In this document: positions 34,915 to 43,990 of the stretch, piece by piece
How the letters are laid out: each line of letters begins with the position of its first letter
How positions within the stretch are numbered: the stretch's first letter is position 1
Assembly (NCBI GenBank): GCA_965222345.1
Contig: CBDCTS010000007.1
Span: 682,001-746,000, forward strand
Source: JADFGZ01 sp965222345
GTDB lineage: Bacteria; Acidobacteriota; Terriglobia; 2-12-FULL-54-10
Reading direction: 5' to 3'
Length of the DNA: 64,000 bases
Notes under the pieces: model-generated
The model's database searches: none
What the model saw: the letters and a program-made list of their open reading frames with translations, nothing else
Told to the model about the DNA's origin: nothing
Program-made: the position numbers and the translations under genes

Positions 34915-36888
34915 GTGGATTATCTAAAAGACCTGATTGTGATATTCGGACTGGCCGTCGGCGTCGTGGTCGTCTTTAGCCGCCTGCGGCTTCCGGCCGT
35001 GGTCGGTTATCTGGCTACCGGGACGCTGTTCGGTCCCCACGGTTTGGGCTGGATTGAAGGGGTGGGGCAGGTTCAGGTTCTGGCGGAGATCGGCGTTGCT
35101 TTGCTGCTGTTTACCATCGGGATTGAACTGTCCCTGGCGCACATGTTCCGGATGCGGACCACGATGTGGCTGGGAGGCGGTCTGCAGGTCACTGTTACGG
35201 TGGTTGTAGTTGCGCTCATCGCTCTGCAAGTGTTGCCGTCCTGGAGACAATCGGTCTTTCTGGGAATGTTGTTGGCGCTGAGCAGCACGGCAATCGTTCT
35301 GAAATTGCTTTCCGAGCGCGGCGAGCTGGACAGTCCGCAGGGACAGACGGCGCTGGGGATTTTGATCTTTCAGGATCTGTGCATTGTGCCCATGACGCTT
35401 CTTACCCCCTTTCTTTCCGGCGAGGTGCCCGATGCGGCGGACGTCGCCTTGGTGGCGGGCAAAGCCGTTTTGGTCGTGGGAGCGGTTCTGCTGGGCACCC
35501 GGATCATTGTCCCCTGGCTGCTGCATCAGGTGGTTGCCACGCGCAACAGGGAGGTTTTTCTGCTGACCCTGGTCCTGCTCTGCATGGGCACAGCCTGGCT
35601 GACCGCTCAGGCTGGACTGTCGCTGGCCCTCGGCGCTTTCCTGGCGGGTCTGGTGGTTTCCGAGTCCGAATACAGTCATCAGGCTTTGGGGGAAGTCCTG
35701 CCGCTACGCCATGCCTTCCTGGGCATCTTTTTTGTCTCCGTCGGGATGCTGTTCGACGGACGCACGTTGCTGGCCGCGCCCTGGAGCATCGGCCTGGGGG
35801 TGGCCGCGCTGGTGGCCGGAAAAGCGGCTATCACGGCGGGCGTTACCGTGTTGCTGGGCAATTCCCACCGCGTTTCCCTCATTACAGGACTGGGGTTGGC
35901 GCAAGTGGGAGAATTCTCCTTCGTTCTGGCCACCGTGGGCCTGAGCTCCGGGGTCATTACCGAACCTCTCTACCAGCTCTTTATCGGCGCCGCCATCGTT
36001 ACGATGGCAGCCACCCCATTCTTGTGGGGATCGTCGGCCCGCTTCTCCCAATGGATGGCTTCCCGGCAGCCATCGTGGAGCAGCTCTTCCGTGGAGGACC
36101 AAGCAAGCTCGGCTGGTTCGCGCGAATTGCAAGACCACGTCATCATCGTGGGATACGGCGTGAATGGAAAAAACCTGGCCCAGGTGCTCCGGCGTGTTCC
36201 GATCCCCTTTATCGTGGTGGAGATGAACCCGGAAATTGTTCGTTCCGAAAGCCGGGAAGGCACTCCAATCCTGTACGGGGACGTGGCCAACCGCGCCATC
36301 CTGGAGCAAGCCGGCGCGCGGCGCGCCCGCGTGCTGGTTTTGGCGATCTCCGACCCGGCTGTGACCCGCCTTGCTACGGATATGGCGCACCACTTGAACC
36401 CGGCGTTGCACATTATCGTGCGGACCCGCTATGTCAAGGAAATGGAGGCTCTGTTCGCCCTGGGGGGAAATGACGTCGTCCCGGAAGAGTTTGAGACTTC
36501 CATCGAGATCTTCTCACTGGTCTTGAGAAGGTACATGGTGCCAAAGGACATTGTGGAGCGCAGCGTCCGGGAGATTCGCCAGGATAGCTACGAGGTGTTT
36601 CGGGGCCTGCAGGAACGTCACCGCCCTCCGGAGGACATCCGAAGATTTGTGGCTGGAGTGGAGATGGAGATCTACCGCTTGGAGCAAGGATCGCCGCTGG
36701 CGGGCCACTCGCTCGCGGAAACCAACCTGCGCGGGAAATTCGGGGTGATGGTGCTGGCCATTCAGGCCGGAGAGCAGGTGCAGCCCAACCCCGATGCCAA
36801 CACCGTCTTTTCGGTTGGCGACGTGGTGATGCTGCTGGGGACCCCGGAGCAACTTTCAAAGGCGGCGGTCCTGTTTAGCAGAGCCTAG
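34915..36888 (+). CDS. CPA2-family cation/proton antiporter with TrkA-N and TrkA-C domains
   Basis: The 657-aa product resembles KefB/KefC and YbaL: about 12 membrane helices (residues 1-375) with RLPAVVGYLATGTLFGPHGLG, ALSSTAIVLKLLSERGEL and FQDLCIVP motifs. A TrkA-N (RCK) nucleotide-binding domain begins at H408 with the VGYGVNG glycine motif, and a TrkA-C domain follows (residues about 560-655, FSVGDVVMLLGTPEQL). It should exchange K+ or Na+ for protons under control of bound nucleotide. The start is GTG at 34915 with an AAGGTGG site upstream. It may be co-transcribed with murJ. Confidence 0.93.
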   Translation: MDYLKDLIVIFGLAVGVVVVFSRLRLPAVVGYLATGTLFGPHGLGWIEGVGQVQVLAEIGVALLLFTIGIELSLAHMFRMRTTMWLGGGLQVTVTVVVVALIALQVLPSWRQSVFLGMLLALSSTAIVLKLLSERGELDSPQGQTALGILIFQDLCIVPMTLLTPFLSGEVPDAADVALVAGKAVLVVGAVLLGTRIIVPWLLHQVVATRNREVFLLTLVLLCMGTAWLTAQAGLSLALGAFLAGLVVSESEYSHQALGEVLPLRHAFLGIFFVSVGMLFDGRTLLAAPWSIGLGVAALVAGKAAITAGVTVLLGNSHRVSLITGLGLAQVGEFSFVLATVGLSSGVITEPLYQLFIGAAIVTMAATPFLWGSSARFSQWMASRQPSWSSSSVEDQASSAGSRELQDHVIIVGYGVNGKNLAQVLRRVPIPFIVVEMNPEIVRSESREGTPILYGDVANRAILEQAGARRARVLVLAISDPAVTRLATDMAHHLNPALHIIVRTRYVKEMEALFALGGNDVVPEEFETSIEIFSLVLRRYMVPKDIVERSVREIRQDSYEVFRGLQERHRPPEDIRRFVAGVEMEIYRLEQGSPLAGHSLAETNLRGKFGVMVLAIQAGEQVQPNPDANTVFSVGDVVMLLGTPEQLSKAAVLFSRA

Positions 36889-36975
36889 CGGTGTCTAGCA
36901 GCGCGTCTGCCGCGGGTTCCAGGAAGGAAACTCCCTGGTCACAAATGCCGAAAAGAATGGGTCCGGATCGTCTGA

Positions 36976-37014
36976 GGCTTCCCGCTTGTCTTACCTGGCC
37001 CGGACCGGGAAGCC
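36976..37014. terminator. Inverted repeat between convergent genes
   Basis: GGCTTCCCG (36976-36984) pairs with CGGGAAGCC (37006-37014) across a 21-base loop. It lies between the convergent antiporter and methyltransferase genes and may end transcription from both sides. There is no strong T tract. Confidence 0.4.
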
Positions 37015-37020
37015 GGAGAC

Positions 37021-37791
37021 TCAGAGAGGCTTCCGGGCCACCACGTTGACTTCCGAGGTCAGTCGCGGACAGAGCCTGCCCCAGGCGGCGTTCAGGCGGT
37101 AATACCATCGCCAGTTCTCAAGCGGCAAGTAGCGCCCGGCGGATAAGAAGCGGAATCCGCGAATGTCTTCTATCTGAAAGGTTCCGAGCAGCGCCTTGAG
37201 TGCGGGCAGGGTGAAAAACGACACGTGGCCGAAGCGGGCTGCCAGCATTTCAGGCCGCTTCCTGGGAACGAGCAGCGGAACCAGGTAGATGCGCAGAAGC
37301 CGCGTCAGCCAGATGCAGATGGGAACGCCCACAATGAACAGGCCTCCCGGACGCAGAACCCGCAGGACTTCGGAGGCCATCTTTTCCGGATGAGCCAAAT
37401 GCTCCAGGATATGGCTGCTTACGACGATGTCGAAGGACTCGTTCTGCCAGGGCAAATCGTCGGCGAGGTTGGCGCGGGCGAGCCGGGCATAACCCCTTTG
37501 CCGGGCCGTCTCCAAGCTGGAATGGCTCACATCGACGCCGCTAAACTCGACGTCCGGGTAGGGACCGAAGAGAATCAGCCTGCCCTCGCCGCAGCCGGCA
37601 TCCAGAAGTTTCAATGGCCTCTTTTTCGTCCGTGCTTCCCGGCGGATAAAATCCGCCATGGCCGGGTAGCGGGCCAAGGTGAGCCGGTATTTACAGGAAG
37701 AGAGTTCCGCCCCGAACGCCAGAATGTTGTCTTTTCTTGGAAAATCGGAAAGGAAATTCATCTTGGGTCGCCTGAAGGCAGCCGTTATCAT
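37021..37791 (-). CDS. Class I SAM-dependent methyltransferase
   Basis: The 256-aa product has the Rossmann-fold methyltransferase motifs: LLDAGCGEGRL (motif I), VEFSGVDVS (motif II), DIVVSSHILEHL (post-II) and VLRVLRPGGLFIVGVP (motif III). It looks like the Methyltransf_11 type. Substrate cannot be named; the C-terminal part has a hydrophobic stretch (WLTRLLRIYLVPLLV) that could touch membrane lipids or quinones. ATGs at 37791 and 37761 (MNFLSDFP) are both possible starts. Confidence 0.88.
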   Translation of the reverse strand: MITAAFRRPKMNFLSDFPRKDNILAFGAELSSCKYRLTLARYPAMADFIRREARTKKRPLKLLDAGCGEGRLILFGPYPDVEFSGVDVSHSSLETARQRGYARLARANLADDLPWQNESFDIVVSSHILEHLAHPEKMASEVLRVLRPGGLFIVGVPICIWLTRLLRIYLVPLLVPRKRPEMLAARFGHVSFFTLPALKALLGTFQIEDIRGFRFLSAGRYLPLENWRWYYRLNAAWGRLCPRLTSEVNVVARKPL

Positions 37792-37868
37792 AACGGCCTT
37801 TTTCAGCGTTGCACAGAAAAAGCGGCAGCGACCGTACTTTCAATCTAACCGGGCAATCTCGGATTAGG

Positions 37869-37874
37869 TATAAT
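37869..37874 (+). promoter_or_regulatory. Candidate -10 element upstream of the SDR operon
   Basis: A perfect TATAAT lies about 180 bases before the SDR gene on the plus strand. No good -35 hexamer is found upstream, so the call is weak. Confidence 0.3.
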
Positions 37875-38051
37875 AGGCGTTCTTTTCAGGCTGGATGGCG
37901 GAGTCGGCGCGATTTTTTGAAACTGCTGCTGCACAAAGGCCGGTCAAGCGGTGCCGGAGTGCCGAATACAAACCGCTGAATACAAATCAGTGATGGATGC
38001 ACACTCAAGGCGTGCCGGCAAGAGAGACTCCGGTAAAGGAATTGTAAAGGG

Positions 38052-38843
38052 ATGAACCTGGGATTGAAAAGCAAGGTTGCGCTGGTCTGCGGAGCCAGTT
38101 CCGGATTGGGCAAGGCTGTTGCCATAGGCCTTGGCCGGGAGGGCGCCCGACTCGCGATTTGCGCGCGAACCGAAGAAAAACTCGCCCGCGCCGCTGAACA
38201 GATTCGCCAGGAAACCGGAACAGAGGTCATGGCCGTCGTCGCTGACGTGAGCGTCCCCGCCGAGGTCAAGAAGCTCCTGCAGAAAACCTTCGCCCAATTC
38301 GGGCAGCTCGATATTCTGGTGACCAACGCCGGGGGGCCCCCCTTCGGATATTTCCTCAGTCTGCCGGAGGAGTCCTGGCAGCAGGCCCTGAATCTGAACC
38401 TGCTCAGCACGCTGCACCTGTGCCGGGAGGCGGTCCCGCATATGAAAGCCGGAGGCGGGGGCCGCATCATCAACATTACGTCCTTCACCGCCAAGCAGCC
38501 CCTGGACGGATTGATTCTCTCCAACATGGCCCGCGCCGGAGTGCTGGGCTTGGCCAAATCCCTGGCGAATGAGCTGGCGCCCCACAATATTCTGGTAAAC
38601 ACGGTCTGTCCCGGCGCCATCGAGACCGAGCGCCACTTCGCCTTGGCCGAGCGTCGTGCGGCGAAAGAAGGCGTGCCGGTGGAACAGATCCTTGAAACCC
38701 GCGCCAAGGAGATTCCTCTGGGGCGCGCCGGAAAACCGGAAGAGTTTGCGGACCTGGTAGTCTTTCTGGCCTCCGAGAGGGCCTCCTATATCACCGGCAC
38801 CGCCATTCAGATTGACGGCGGAGTTGTCCGCTCCCTGCTATAG
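38052..38843 (+). CDS. Short-chain dehydrogenase/reductase-family protein lacking YxxxK
   Basis: The 263-aa product has the classical SDR cofactor site CGASSGLG at 13-20, the NAG motif at 92-94 and the C-terminal TGTAIQIDGGVVRSLL typical of FabG-like enzymes. S144 of the catalytic triad is present, but the Tyr-x-x-x-Lys pair is replaced by S157-N-M-A-R161. A subgroup of SDR proteins with LSN..RAG at this site is known to me, so this is probably a conserved variant, not damage. Its chemistry is uncertain. It leads a plus-strand group with VOC, RidA and thioesterase genes. Confidence 0.87.
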   Translation: MNLGLKSKVALVCGASSGLGKAVAIGLGREGARLAICARTEEKLARAAEQIRQETGTEVMAVVADVSVPAEVKKLLQKTFAQFGQLDILVTNAGGPPFGYFLSLPEESWQQALNLNLLSTLHLCREAVPHMKAGGGGRIINITSFTAKQPLDGLILSNMARAGVLGLAKSLANELAPHNILVNTVCPGAIETERHFALAERRAAKEGVPVEQILETRAKEIPLGRAGKPEEFADLVVFLASERASYITGTAIQIDGGVVRSLL

Positions 38844-38892
38844 GCAAGAAAGACATACAACCGGGAGTTAGTAACCCAGGAGTAAGCAACAA

Positions 38893-39348
38893 ATGATTAA
38901 ACCCATCCAAGTCGCTCACGTAAATCTGAACGTCACGGACCTGGAGCGGTCCGAGAAGTTCTACACCGAGATCCTGGGGTTCCATCTTTCGGGAAAGGTC
39001 GCCGGAACCATCGCCTGGCTCAACATGGGTCAGTACAAGCCGGACGACGGCCTGGCTTTCCACGATGTGGCTCTGTTTCAGGTCCCAAACGGTCTGCCGG
39101 ACAACTATCGCAAGCGCGTTGGACTCAACCACGCGGCCTTCCGATTAAGCTCCGCCGAGGAGGTTGACCGGGCCACGGAGTTTTTGAAGTCCAAAAACGT
39201 GAAGGTGCTCAAGGGGCCGATGACCCACTCGGAAGACCAAGACCGCTACGTTTACTTTGAAGACCCGGACGGCAACGTGCTGGAGTTGGTCGCCTCCACC
39301 CTGCCGGGATATCCCCAGCAGTATCTGCGGAAGGAGAGTGGCGCTTGA
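38893..39348 (+). CDS. VOC-family (glyoxalase/dioxygenase-fold) protein
   Basis: The 151-aa product is a single vicinal-oxygen-chelate unit pair. It opens with VAHVNLNVTDLERSEKFYTEILGF. The likely metal ligands are H9, H80 (GLNHAAF) and E131 (GNVLELV), after YFEDPDGN. The family includes glyoxalase I, extradiol dioxygenases and epimerases; which applies is not clear. Its stop shares TTGA with the start of the RidA gene, indicating coupled translation. Confidence 0.9.
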   Translation: MIKPIQVAHVNLNVTDLERSEKFYTEILGFHLSGKVAGTIAWLNMGQYKPDDGLAFHDVALFQVPNGLPDNYRKRVGLNHAAFRLSSAEEVDRATEFLKSKNVKVLKGPMTHSEDQDRYVYFEDPDGNVLELVASTLPGYPQQYLRKESGA

Positions 39349-39809
39349 GTGCGGTAGAAGAAAAACTTCTGCAGATGGGTCTGGAGCTGCCGGACCCTCC
39401 CAAACCGGTGGCGGCCTACGTGCCGTGCATGCGGGCCGGAAACCTCCTCTTTGTTTCCGGGCAGGTTCCGCGCGTGAATGGAGAATTGAAGTACCGGGGC
39501 CATCTCGGAAGCGAGTTGACCCTGGAAGATGGCGTCCAGGCGGCCCGGCATTGCGCTTTGAACGCGCTCAGCGCGGTGAAGAAGGAGCTGGGGAGCCTCG
39601 ACCGGATTCGCCGCATCGTCAAAGTCACCGGTTACGTGTCGAGCGCTGCTGGTTTTAACGATCAGCCCAAGGTGCTGGACGGAGCTTCCCTGTTGCTGAA
39701 CCATCTGCTGGGCAACAGAGGCCAGCACGCCCGCGCCGCCGTGGGCGTCAATGAGCTGCCGCTCAATGTGGCGGTAGAGGTCGAAATGATCGTAGAGACC
39801 GAATCCTGA
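39345..39809 (+). CDS. RidA/YjgF-family protein
   Basis: The 154-aa product belongs to the RidA family of enamine/imine deaminases, in the longer subgroup with an N-terminal helix (VEEKLLQMGLELPDPPKPVAAYVP). It has NLLFVSGQVPR, the conserved Arg in HARAAVGVNELPLNVAVEVEMI, and the GQHARAAVG loop. RidA proteins remove reactive imine intermediates in the cytoplasm. The start is a TTG that overlaps the VOC stop as TTGA. Confidence 0.92.
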   Translation: MSAVEEKLLQMGLELPDPPKPVAAYVPCMRAGNLLFVSGQVPRVNGELKYRGHLGSELTLEDGVQAARHCALNALSAVKKELGSLDRIRRIVKVTGYVSSAAGFNDQPKVLDGASLLLNHLLGNRGQHARAAVGVNELPLNVAVEVEMIVETES

Positions 39810-39866
39810 CGGCGGTAGAGGCTCGCCTGTCTGGGAAGGGAAAACAACTGTGGGAGGGAAAAGAAA

Positions 39867-40247
39867 TTGAAAGCGGAACTTAAAGTTGGTTTATCTGCGG
39901 AGTTGACCGAAATCAGCACCGAGGCCCAGGGCGTGCGGCATCTTGGCGAGGGGGTGCCCGCTTTCTACTCTACCCCCTCGATGATCGCGCTGATGGAGCG
40001 GACCTCCTTAGAACTGCTCAAGCCCTACCTGGAGGATGGCGAGGGCTCGGTGGGGGTCAAAGTCAATATCAAGCATTTCGGCGCCACCGAGATCGGCGCC
40101 GAGGTACGGGCCAAGTCCACCCTCCAGGCGATCAACGGTCGCCGGTGCGTTTTTGCCGTGGAGGCCTTTAATGAGAAGGGAAAAATCGGCGACGGCACCC
40201 ACGAGCGCACCATCATTACCGTCAGAAAATTTGCAGGTCAGTCCTGA
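39867..40247 (+). CDS. FlK-like (fluoroacetyl-CoA-type) thioesterase
   Basis: The 126-aa hot-dog-fold protein resembles fluoroacetyl-CoA thioesterase FlK. Its candidate catalytic residues T36, E44 and H70 have exactly the spacing (8 and 26) of T42, E50 and H76 of FlK. They lie in FYSTPSMIALMERTS and VNIKHFGATEIG. Close homologues are widespread and mostly uncharacterised, so the acyl-CoA substrate is not known. The start is TTG at 39867 after GGGAGG about 10 bases upstream. The stop overlaps the convergent hyuB stop by about 10 bases. Confidence 0.85.
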   Translation: MKAELKVGLSAELTEISTEAQGVRHLGEGVPAFYSTPSMIALMERTSLELLKPYLEDGEGSVGVKVNIKHFGATEIGAEVRAKSTLQAINGRRCVFAVEAFNEKGKIGDGTHERTIITVRKFAGQS

Positions 40248-41875
40248 CGACTCCCTTCACCCCGCCGGCTTTTTTTGCGACCTTCTTTTTTCGGAGATGG
40301 CTTGCTGCCGGCAGGCTTTCCCCAGCCTCCTCCTCCGGGAGTCTCAATCCTCAAAATGCTTCCCTCCTGCGCGCTGAAACCGGCCTTGGAAGGAAGCGCA
40401 GAGTGGCTTCCCCCGACAGTCATCTGGTTTCTGCCCGCCTTGCCCGGCTTGCCGCCCGCCAGGCCGTAGGGCTGTAGCCGCCGCCGGTCGGAGAGTATTG
40501 TCCCGCGCACGTCGGTGAGAAACTCCATTTCACGGACGAGGCCGTCGCCGCCGCGAAACCGCCCCGCTCCCCCTGACTCGCGGCGAAGCGAATAACGCCG
40601 CAGGCGCACCGGATAGGCCGATTCGAAAGCCTCAATCGGAGTGTTCAGAGAATTGGTCATATGAGTGTGAATACCGCTCAGTCCGTCCGAGGTGGGGCGC
40701 GCGCCCATCCCGCCGGCTATCGTCTCGTAATACGCAAACGGCTGTCGTGTGCGGGGATCCATCCCTCCGAAAGAAAGGTTGTTCATGGTGCCGGAGCTGG
40801 CTGCCGGGATGCGCTTGGGCAGCGCCCCGGCCAGCGCCCGGAGCAGAACGTCCACGATGCGCTGGGAAGTCTCCACGTTCCCGGCGGCCACGGCGGCGGG
40901 AGCCTGCGCGTTCACGATGCTTCCCACGGGTGCGCTCACCTCAATCGGAGCCATTAATCCGGCGCAGGCGGGAACGTCCTCTCCCAGCAAACAGCGGAAG
41001 ACGTAGAAGACGGCCGACAGCGTAATGGCCAGCACGGCATTGACTCCGCCACGGCAGGCCGGGGCCGAACCGGCAAAGTCCACCACGGCGCGTTGCTTGC
41101 GAATTCGGATGACCACCCGCAGCGGAAGAGGGCGGTCGCTGTATCCGTCGTCGTCGAGAAAATCTACCGCGCGATAAACCCCGTCCGGGATTTTGGACAG
41201 TGCCTCGGCCATCAGATCAGCGGAATAGTTCTGGAGGGCATCGAGATAGAAAACCGTTTCCCTCCTGCCGTATTTTCCGCTCAGTTCCCTCAACCGTCGC
41301 TCGCCGAGCCGGCAGGCCGCAACCTGAGCCATCAAATCGCCTTCCCGTTCCTCGGGCGTGCGAACGTTTGCCAAAAGCATTGCCATCACGTCCCGTTCGA
41401 TCTTGCCGGAGCGGGCCAGCAGGACCGGCGGAATTCGCAGGCCTTCCTGATATATCTCCTCGCTCAATCCCATTGAGGCGGGCTGCGCTCCGCCGATGTC
41501 GGAGTGGTGAGCGCGGTTGGCGACGTAGAAACTCGGCGACCGCGACCCGGAAGCCGCAATCGGCATCACCAGCGTGATGTCCGGCAGGTGCGTCCCGCCT
41601 GCGTAGGGGTCGTTCAGCATGACGATGTCGCCCGGACTCGGCGACAAAGTCTGCACCGCCGAGGCCACCGAGCTTGGCATCGATCCCAAGTGGACCGGCA
41701 TGTGGTCGCCCATTGCGGCCACCCGCCCTTTTCCGTCGAACACGGCGCAGGAATAGTCGCGGCGCTCCTTGATGTTGGGGGAAAAGGCGGAGCGCCGCAG
41801 TGCCGCTCCCATCTCTTCGGCCACCGAGTGGAAGAGGTTCTTGAAAATTTCCAGTTCCGTCGAGTCAACGCGCAT
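40238..41875 (-). CDS. hyuB: Hydantoinase/oxoprolinase subunit B
   Basis: The 545-aa product is a HyuB-type subunit, which with HyuA forms an ATP-dependent cyclic amidase (5-oxoprolinase or N-methylhydantoinase) or a related acetophenone/acetone carboxylase. Hallmarks are FKNLFHSVAEEMGAALRRSAFSPNIKERRDYSCAVFD, GDIVMLNDPYAGGTHLPDI, ANRAHHSDIGG and PRTRQPFAYYETIAGGMGA. An upstream extension of the frame overlaps hyuA and is not family-like. The start ATG at 41875 overlaps the hyuA stop by 11 bases. The tail is Lys/Arg-rich (KPSPKKEGRKKSRRGEG). Confidence 0.93.
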   Translation of the reverse strand: MRVDSTELEIFKNLFHSVAEEMGAALRRSAFSPNIKERRDYSCAVFDGKGRVAAMGDHMPVHLGSMPSSVASAVQTLSPSPGDIVMLNDPYAGGTHLPDITLVMPIAASGSRSPSFYVANRAHHSDIGGAQPASMGLSEEIYQEGLRIPPVLLARSGKIERDVMAMLLANVRTPEEREGDLMAQVAACRLGERRLRELSGKYGRRETVFYLDALQNYSADLMAEALSKIPDGVYRAVDFLDDDGYSDRPLPLRVVIRIRKQRAVVDFAGSAPACRGGVNAVLAITLSAVFYVFRCLLGEDVPACAGLMAPIEVSAPVGSIVNAQAPAAVAAGNVETSQRIVDVLLRALAGALPKRIPAASSGTMNNLSFGGMDPRTRQPFAYYETIAGGMGARPTSDGLSGIHTHMTNSLNTPIEAFESAYPVRLRRYSLRRESGGAGRFRGGDGLVREMEFLTDVRGTILSDRRRLQPYGLAGGKPGKAGRNQMTVGGSHSALPSKAGFSAQEGSILRIETPGGGGWGKPAGSKPSPKKEGRKKSRRGEGSRQD

Positions 41876-43967
41876 GTTGCGATAAAACCAGATTATGAAA
41901 TTCATCCACGCGGCAAACAAAGCCGGGCGGAACCACAATCGTAGAGCTGTATTCCAGCACCACCGCCGGACCTCGGAACCTCGTCCCCGGACGGAGAGCG
42001 TCGCGGCGGTAGAATGGAGTCCGATACCGGCGTCCGCCAAACCATGCGGTCCTTTTTTTCACTAGCGGACTGTCGCCGGCGTTGCTGGCAACTTGTTCCT
42101 GTTGCAGTCGCGGTTTGGGAGACGGGATGCGGAGACGGATTCGGAGATTTACGACCTCCAGCGGCCGCGACGGATCGCGGTATCCGTAGGCCTTTTCGTG
42201 CTCCCGGTGAAATAGCTCGCCATACTGCCGTGTAAAGGGAACGGAAAGCTCGTAACTCTGTCCGGCGTAGCGAAGATCGAGCCGCCGCTCTACCCTCGCC
42301 GACCCTCCCGGCAACTGGTCCCGGAGAAGCTCCGCGCGAGCCGCCTGTTCCAGCCGTGCGAGGCGGTTCTCCAGGCGCTCGTAAAACTGCCGCGCCCGGC
42401 GAGACCGGGCTGTATTGGCTTCCGGAGGAACAGGCAGCAGCACGGACTGCGAGTGGTCTTTGACGATGTCGGAGAGCAGGATGCCTATGGCGGAAAACGC
42501 GCCGGGATTCTGCGGAACCACCACTTGCCGGAGGCCCAGCGAGCCGGCCAGTTCTGCGGCGTGCAGCCCGCCCGCGCCGCCGAAACATACTAAGGAAAAC
42601 TCCCGCGGGTCATGCCCGCGCTCGATGGAGATCACCCGCAGGGCTTTTTCCATAGCAGCGTTGGAAACGGCAACAATGCCACGAGCCAGATCGCTGGGGC
42701 TCATCCGGCTGGCTCGCCGACCCTTGCCGGTTCCCTCCCGGCTGCGAAGGAATTCCTCAAAACCCTTCTTCGCCGCCTGCGCATCGAGCGAAAACTCGCC
42801 CCCCAGAAAGCTCTCCGGGTCCAGCCGCCCGAGCAGCAGATGGGCGTCGGTCACGGCTGGCCGCGCGCCGCCGCGTCCGTAACAGATAGGTCCGGGCACG
42901 GCGCCCGCGCTTTCCGGTCCCACGCGCAATGCGCCGCCCGCATCCAGACGCGCCAGCGAGCCTCCGCCTGCGCCTACCGTGTGCACGTCCAGTACGGGCA
43001 CGGCAACGGGCAAGCCCGCCAGAGTGGTCTCGTGAGTGGTGCGGGCCGGGCCGTCGAGCAGGCAAACGTCTGTGGAGGTGCCGCCCATATCAAAACTGAT
43101 GACGCGCCGGATGCCCAGCCGGTCCGCCAGCCAGCGTGTGGCCACGACGCCCCCCGCCGGACCGGATAGTATGGTGCGCACGGGCTCGCGGGCCGCGCGC
43201 GCGGCGGTCGTGATCCCGCCGCTGGATTGCATGATGAAGATGGGCGCGCCACTCCGCTTTCCTTGTTGCTTCCCGCCTGCCGGTGAGGGTCCTATCCCGA
43301 ACCATCGCTTTGCCTCCCGGTCCAGACGGCCCAGATACTGCCCCAGCCGGGGAGCCAGAAACGCATTGATCACGACGGTCGAGAGCCGTTCGTACTCGCG
43401 GAACTCAGGGAGAATCTCGTGCGAGACGGAAAGGGGCAGGCCGAGGTCCCGAAGCGCCCGCGCTACGGCGCGCTCGTTCGAGGAGTTGGCAAATGAAAAC
43501 AGAAAACAGATGGCGACCGAGTCCGCTCGGGAACGTTTTACCGCCCGCCGCAGGCGCTGCAGTTCCTCCTTGCCCGGCCGGAGGAGAATCTTGCCATCAG
43601 CCCCGGTTCGTTCCTTGGCGCCCCAGCGCAGCGTCCGGGGAACCAGTGCGGGATCGCGCTGAATGTCCAGTTCATAGAGGCGCTGCCGGTGCTGGCGTCC
43701 GATTTCGATCAAGTCCTCGAAGCCCGCGGTGGTGACCAGCGCCACGGTTGCGCCGCGCCGCTCCAGCACGCTGTTGGTGCCGACCGTCGTGCCGTGAATG
43801 AGCGTGGGGCGCTCCCGCCGCCTGCCTCCGGCCAGACGGCGAACCCCCTCCAGAATGCCGCCTGTAGCGTCTTCGGGTGTTGAGAAAACCTTCCGGATTT
43901 CAATGCGGGAATCTTTGAGGACAACGCAGTCGGTAAACGTCCCGCCGGTATCCACGCCAATGCGCAT
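41865..43967 (-). CDS. hyuA: Hydantoinase/oxoprolinase subunit A
   Basis: The 700-aa product is a HyuA-type subunit with the sugar-kinase/actin-like ATPase fold. It opens MRIGVDTGGTFTDCVVL, has LIHGTTVGTNSVLERRGATVALVTTAGFEDLIEIGRQ, and SFDMGGTSTDVCL in the second nucleotide loop. It works with HyuB in ATP-driven opening of 5-membered cyclic amides, or carboxylation in related complexes. The long open frame upstream covers purM's 3' end and is not family-like, so the ATG at 43967 is chosen. It lies 23 bases after purM. Confidence 0.94.
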   Translation of the reverse strand: MRIGVDTGGTFTDCVVLKDSRIEIRKVFSTPEDATGGILEGVRRLAGGRRRERPTLIHGTTVGTNSVLERRGATVALVTTAGFEDLIEIGRQHRQRLYELDIQRDPALVPRTLRWGAKERTGADGKILLRPGKEELQRLRRAVKRSRADSVAICFLFSFANSSNERAVARALRDLGLPLSVSHEILPEFREYERLSTVVINAFLAPRLGQYLGRLDREAKRWFGIGPSPAGGKQQGKRSGAPIFIMQSSGGITTAARAAREPVRTILSGPAGGVVATRWLADRLGIRRVISFDMGGTSTDVCLLDGPARTTHETTLAGLPVAVPVLDVHTVGAGGGSLARLDAGGALRVGPESAGAVPGPICYGRGGARPAVTDAHLLLGRLDPESFLGGEFSLDAQAAKKGFEEFLRSREGTGKGRRASRMSPSDLARGIVAVSNAAMEKALRVISIERGHDPREFSLVCFGGAGGLHAAELAGSLGLRQVVVPQNPGAFSAIGILLSDIVKDHSQSVLLPVPPEANTARSRRARQFYERLENRLARLEQAARAELLRDQLPGGSARVERRLDLRYAGQSYELSVPFTRQYGELFHREHEKAYGYRDPSRPLEVVNLRIRLRIPSPKPRLQQEQVASNAGDSPLVKKRTAWFGGRRYRTPFYRRDALRPGTRFRGPAVVLEYSSTIVVPPGFVCRVDEFHNLVLSQHAR

Positions 43968-43990
43968 GGCTTTTCCCGTCCTGGATTCCT

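Noticed and set aside
37840..37960. Possible tRNA near 37890
   Set aside because: A short stretch looked tRNA-like at first, but no cloverleaf with acceptor pairing, T-loop GTTCRA and anticodon arm could be formed.
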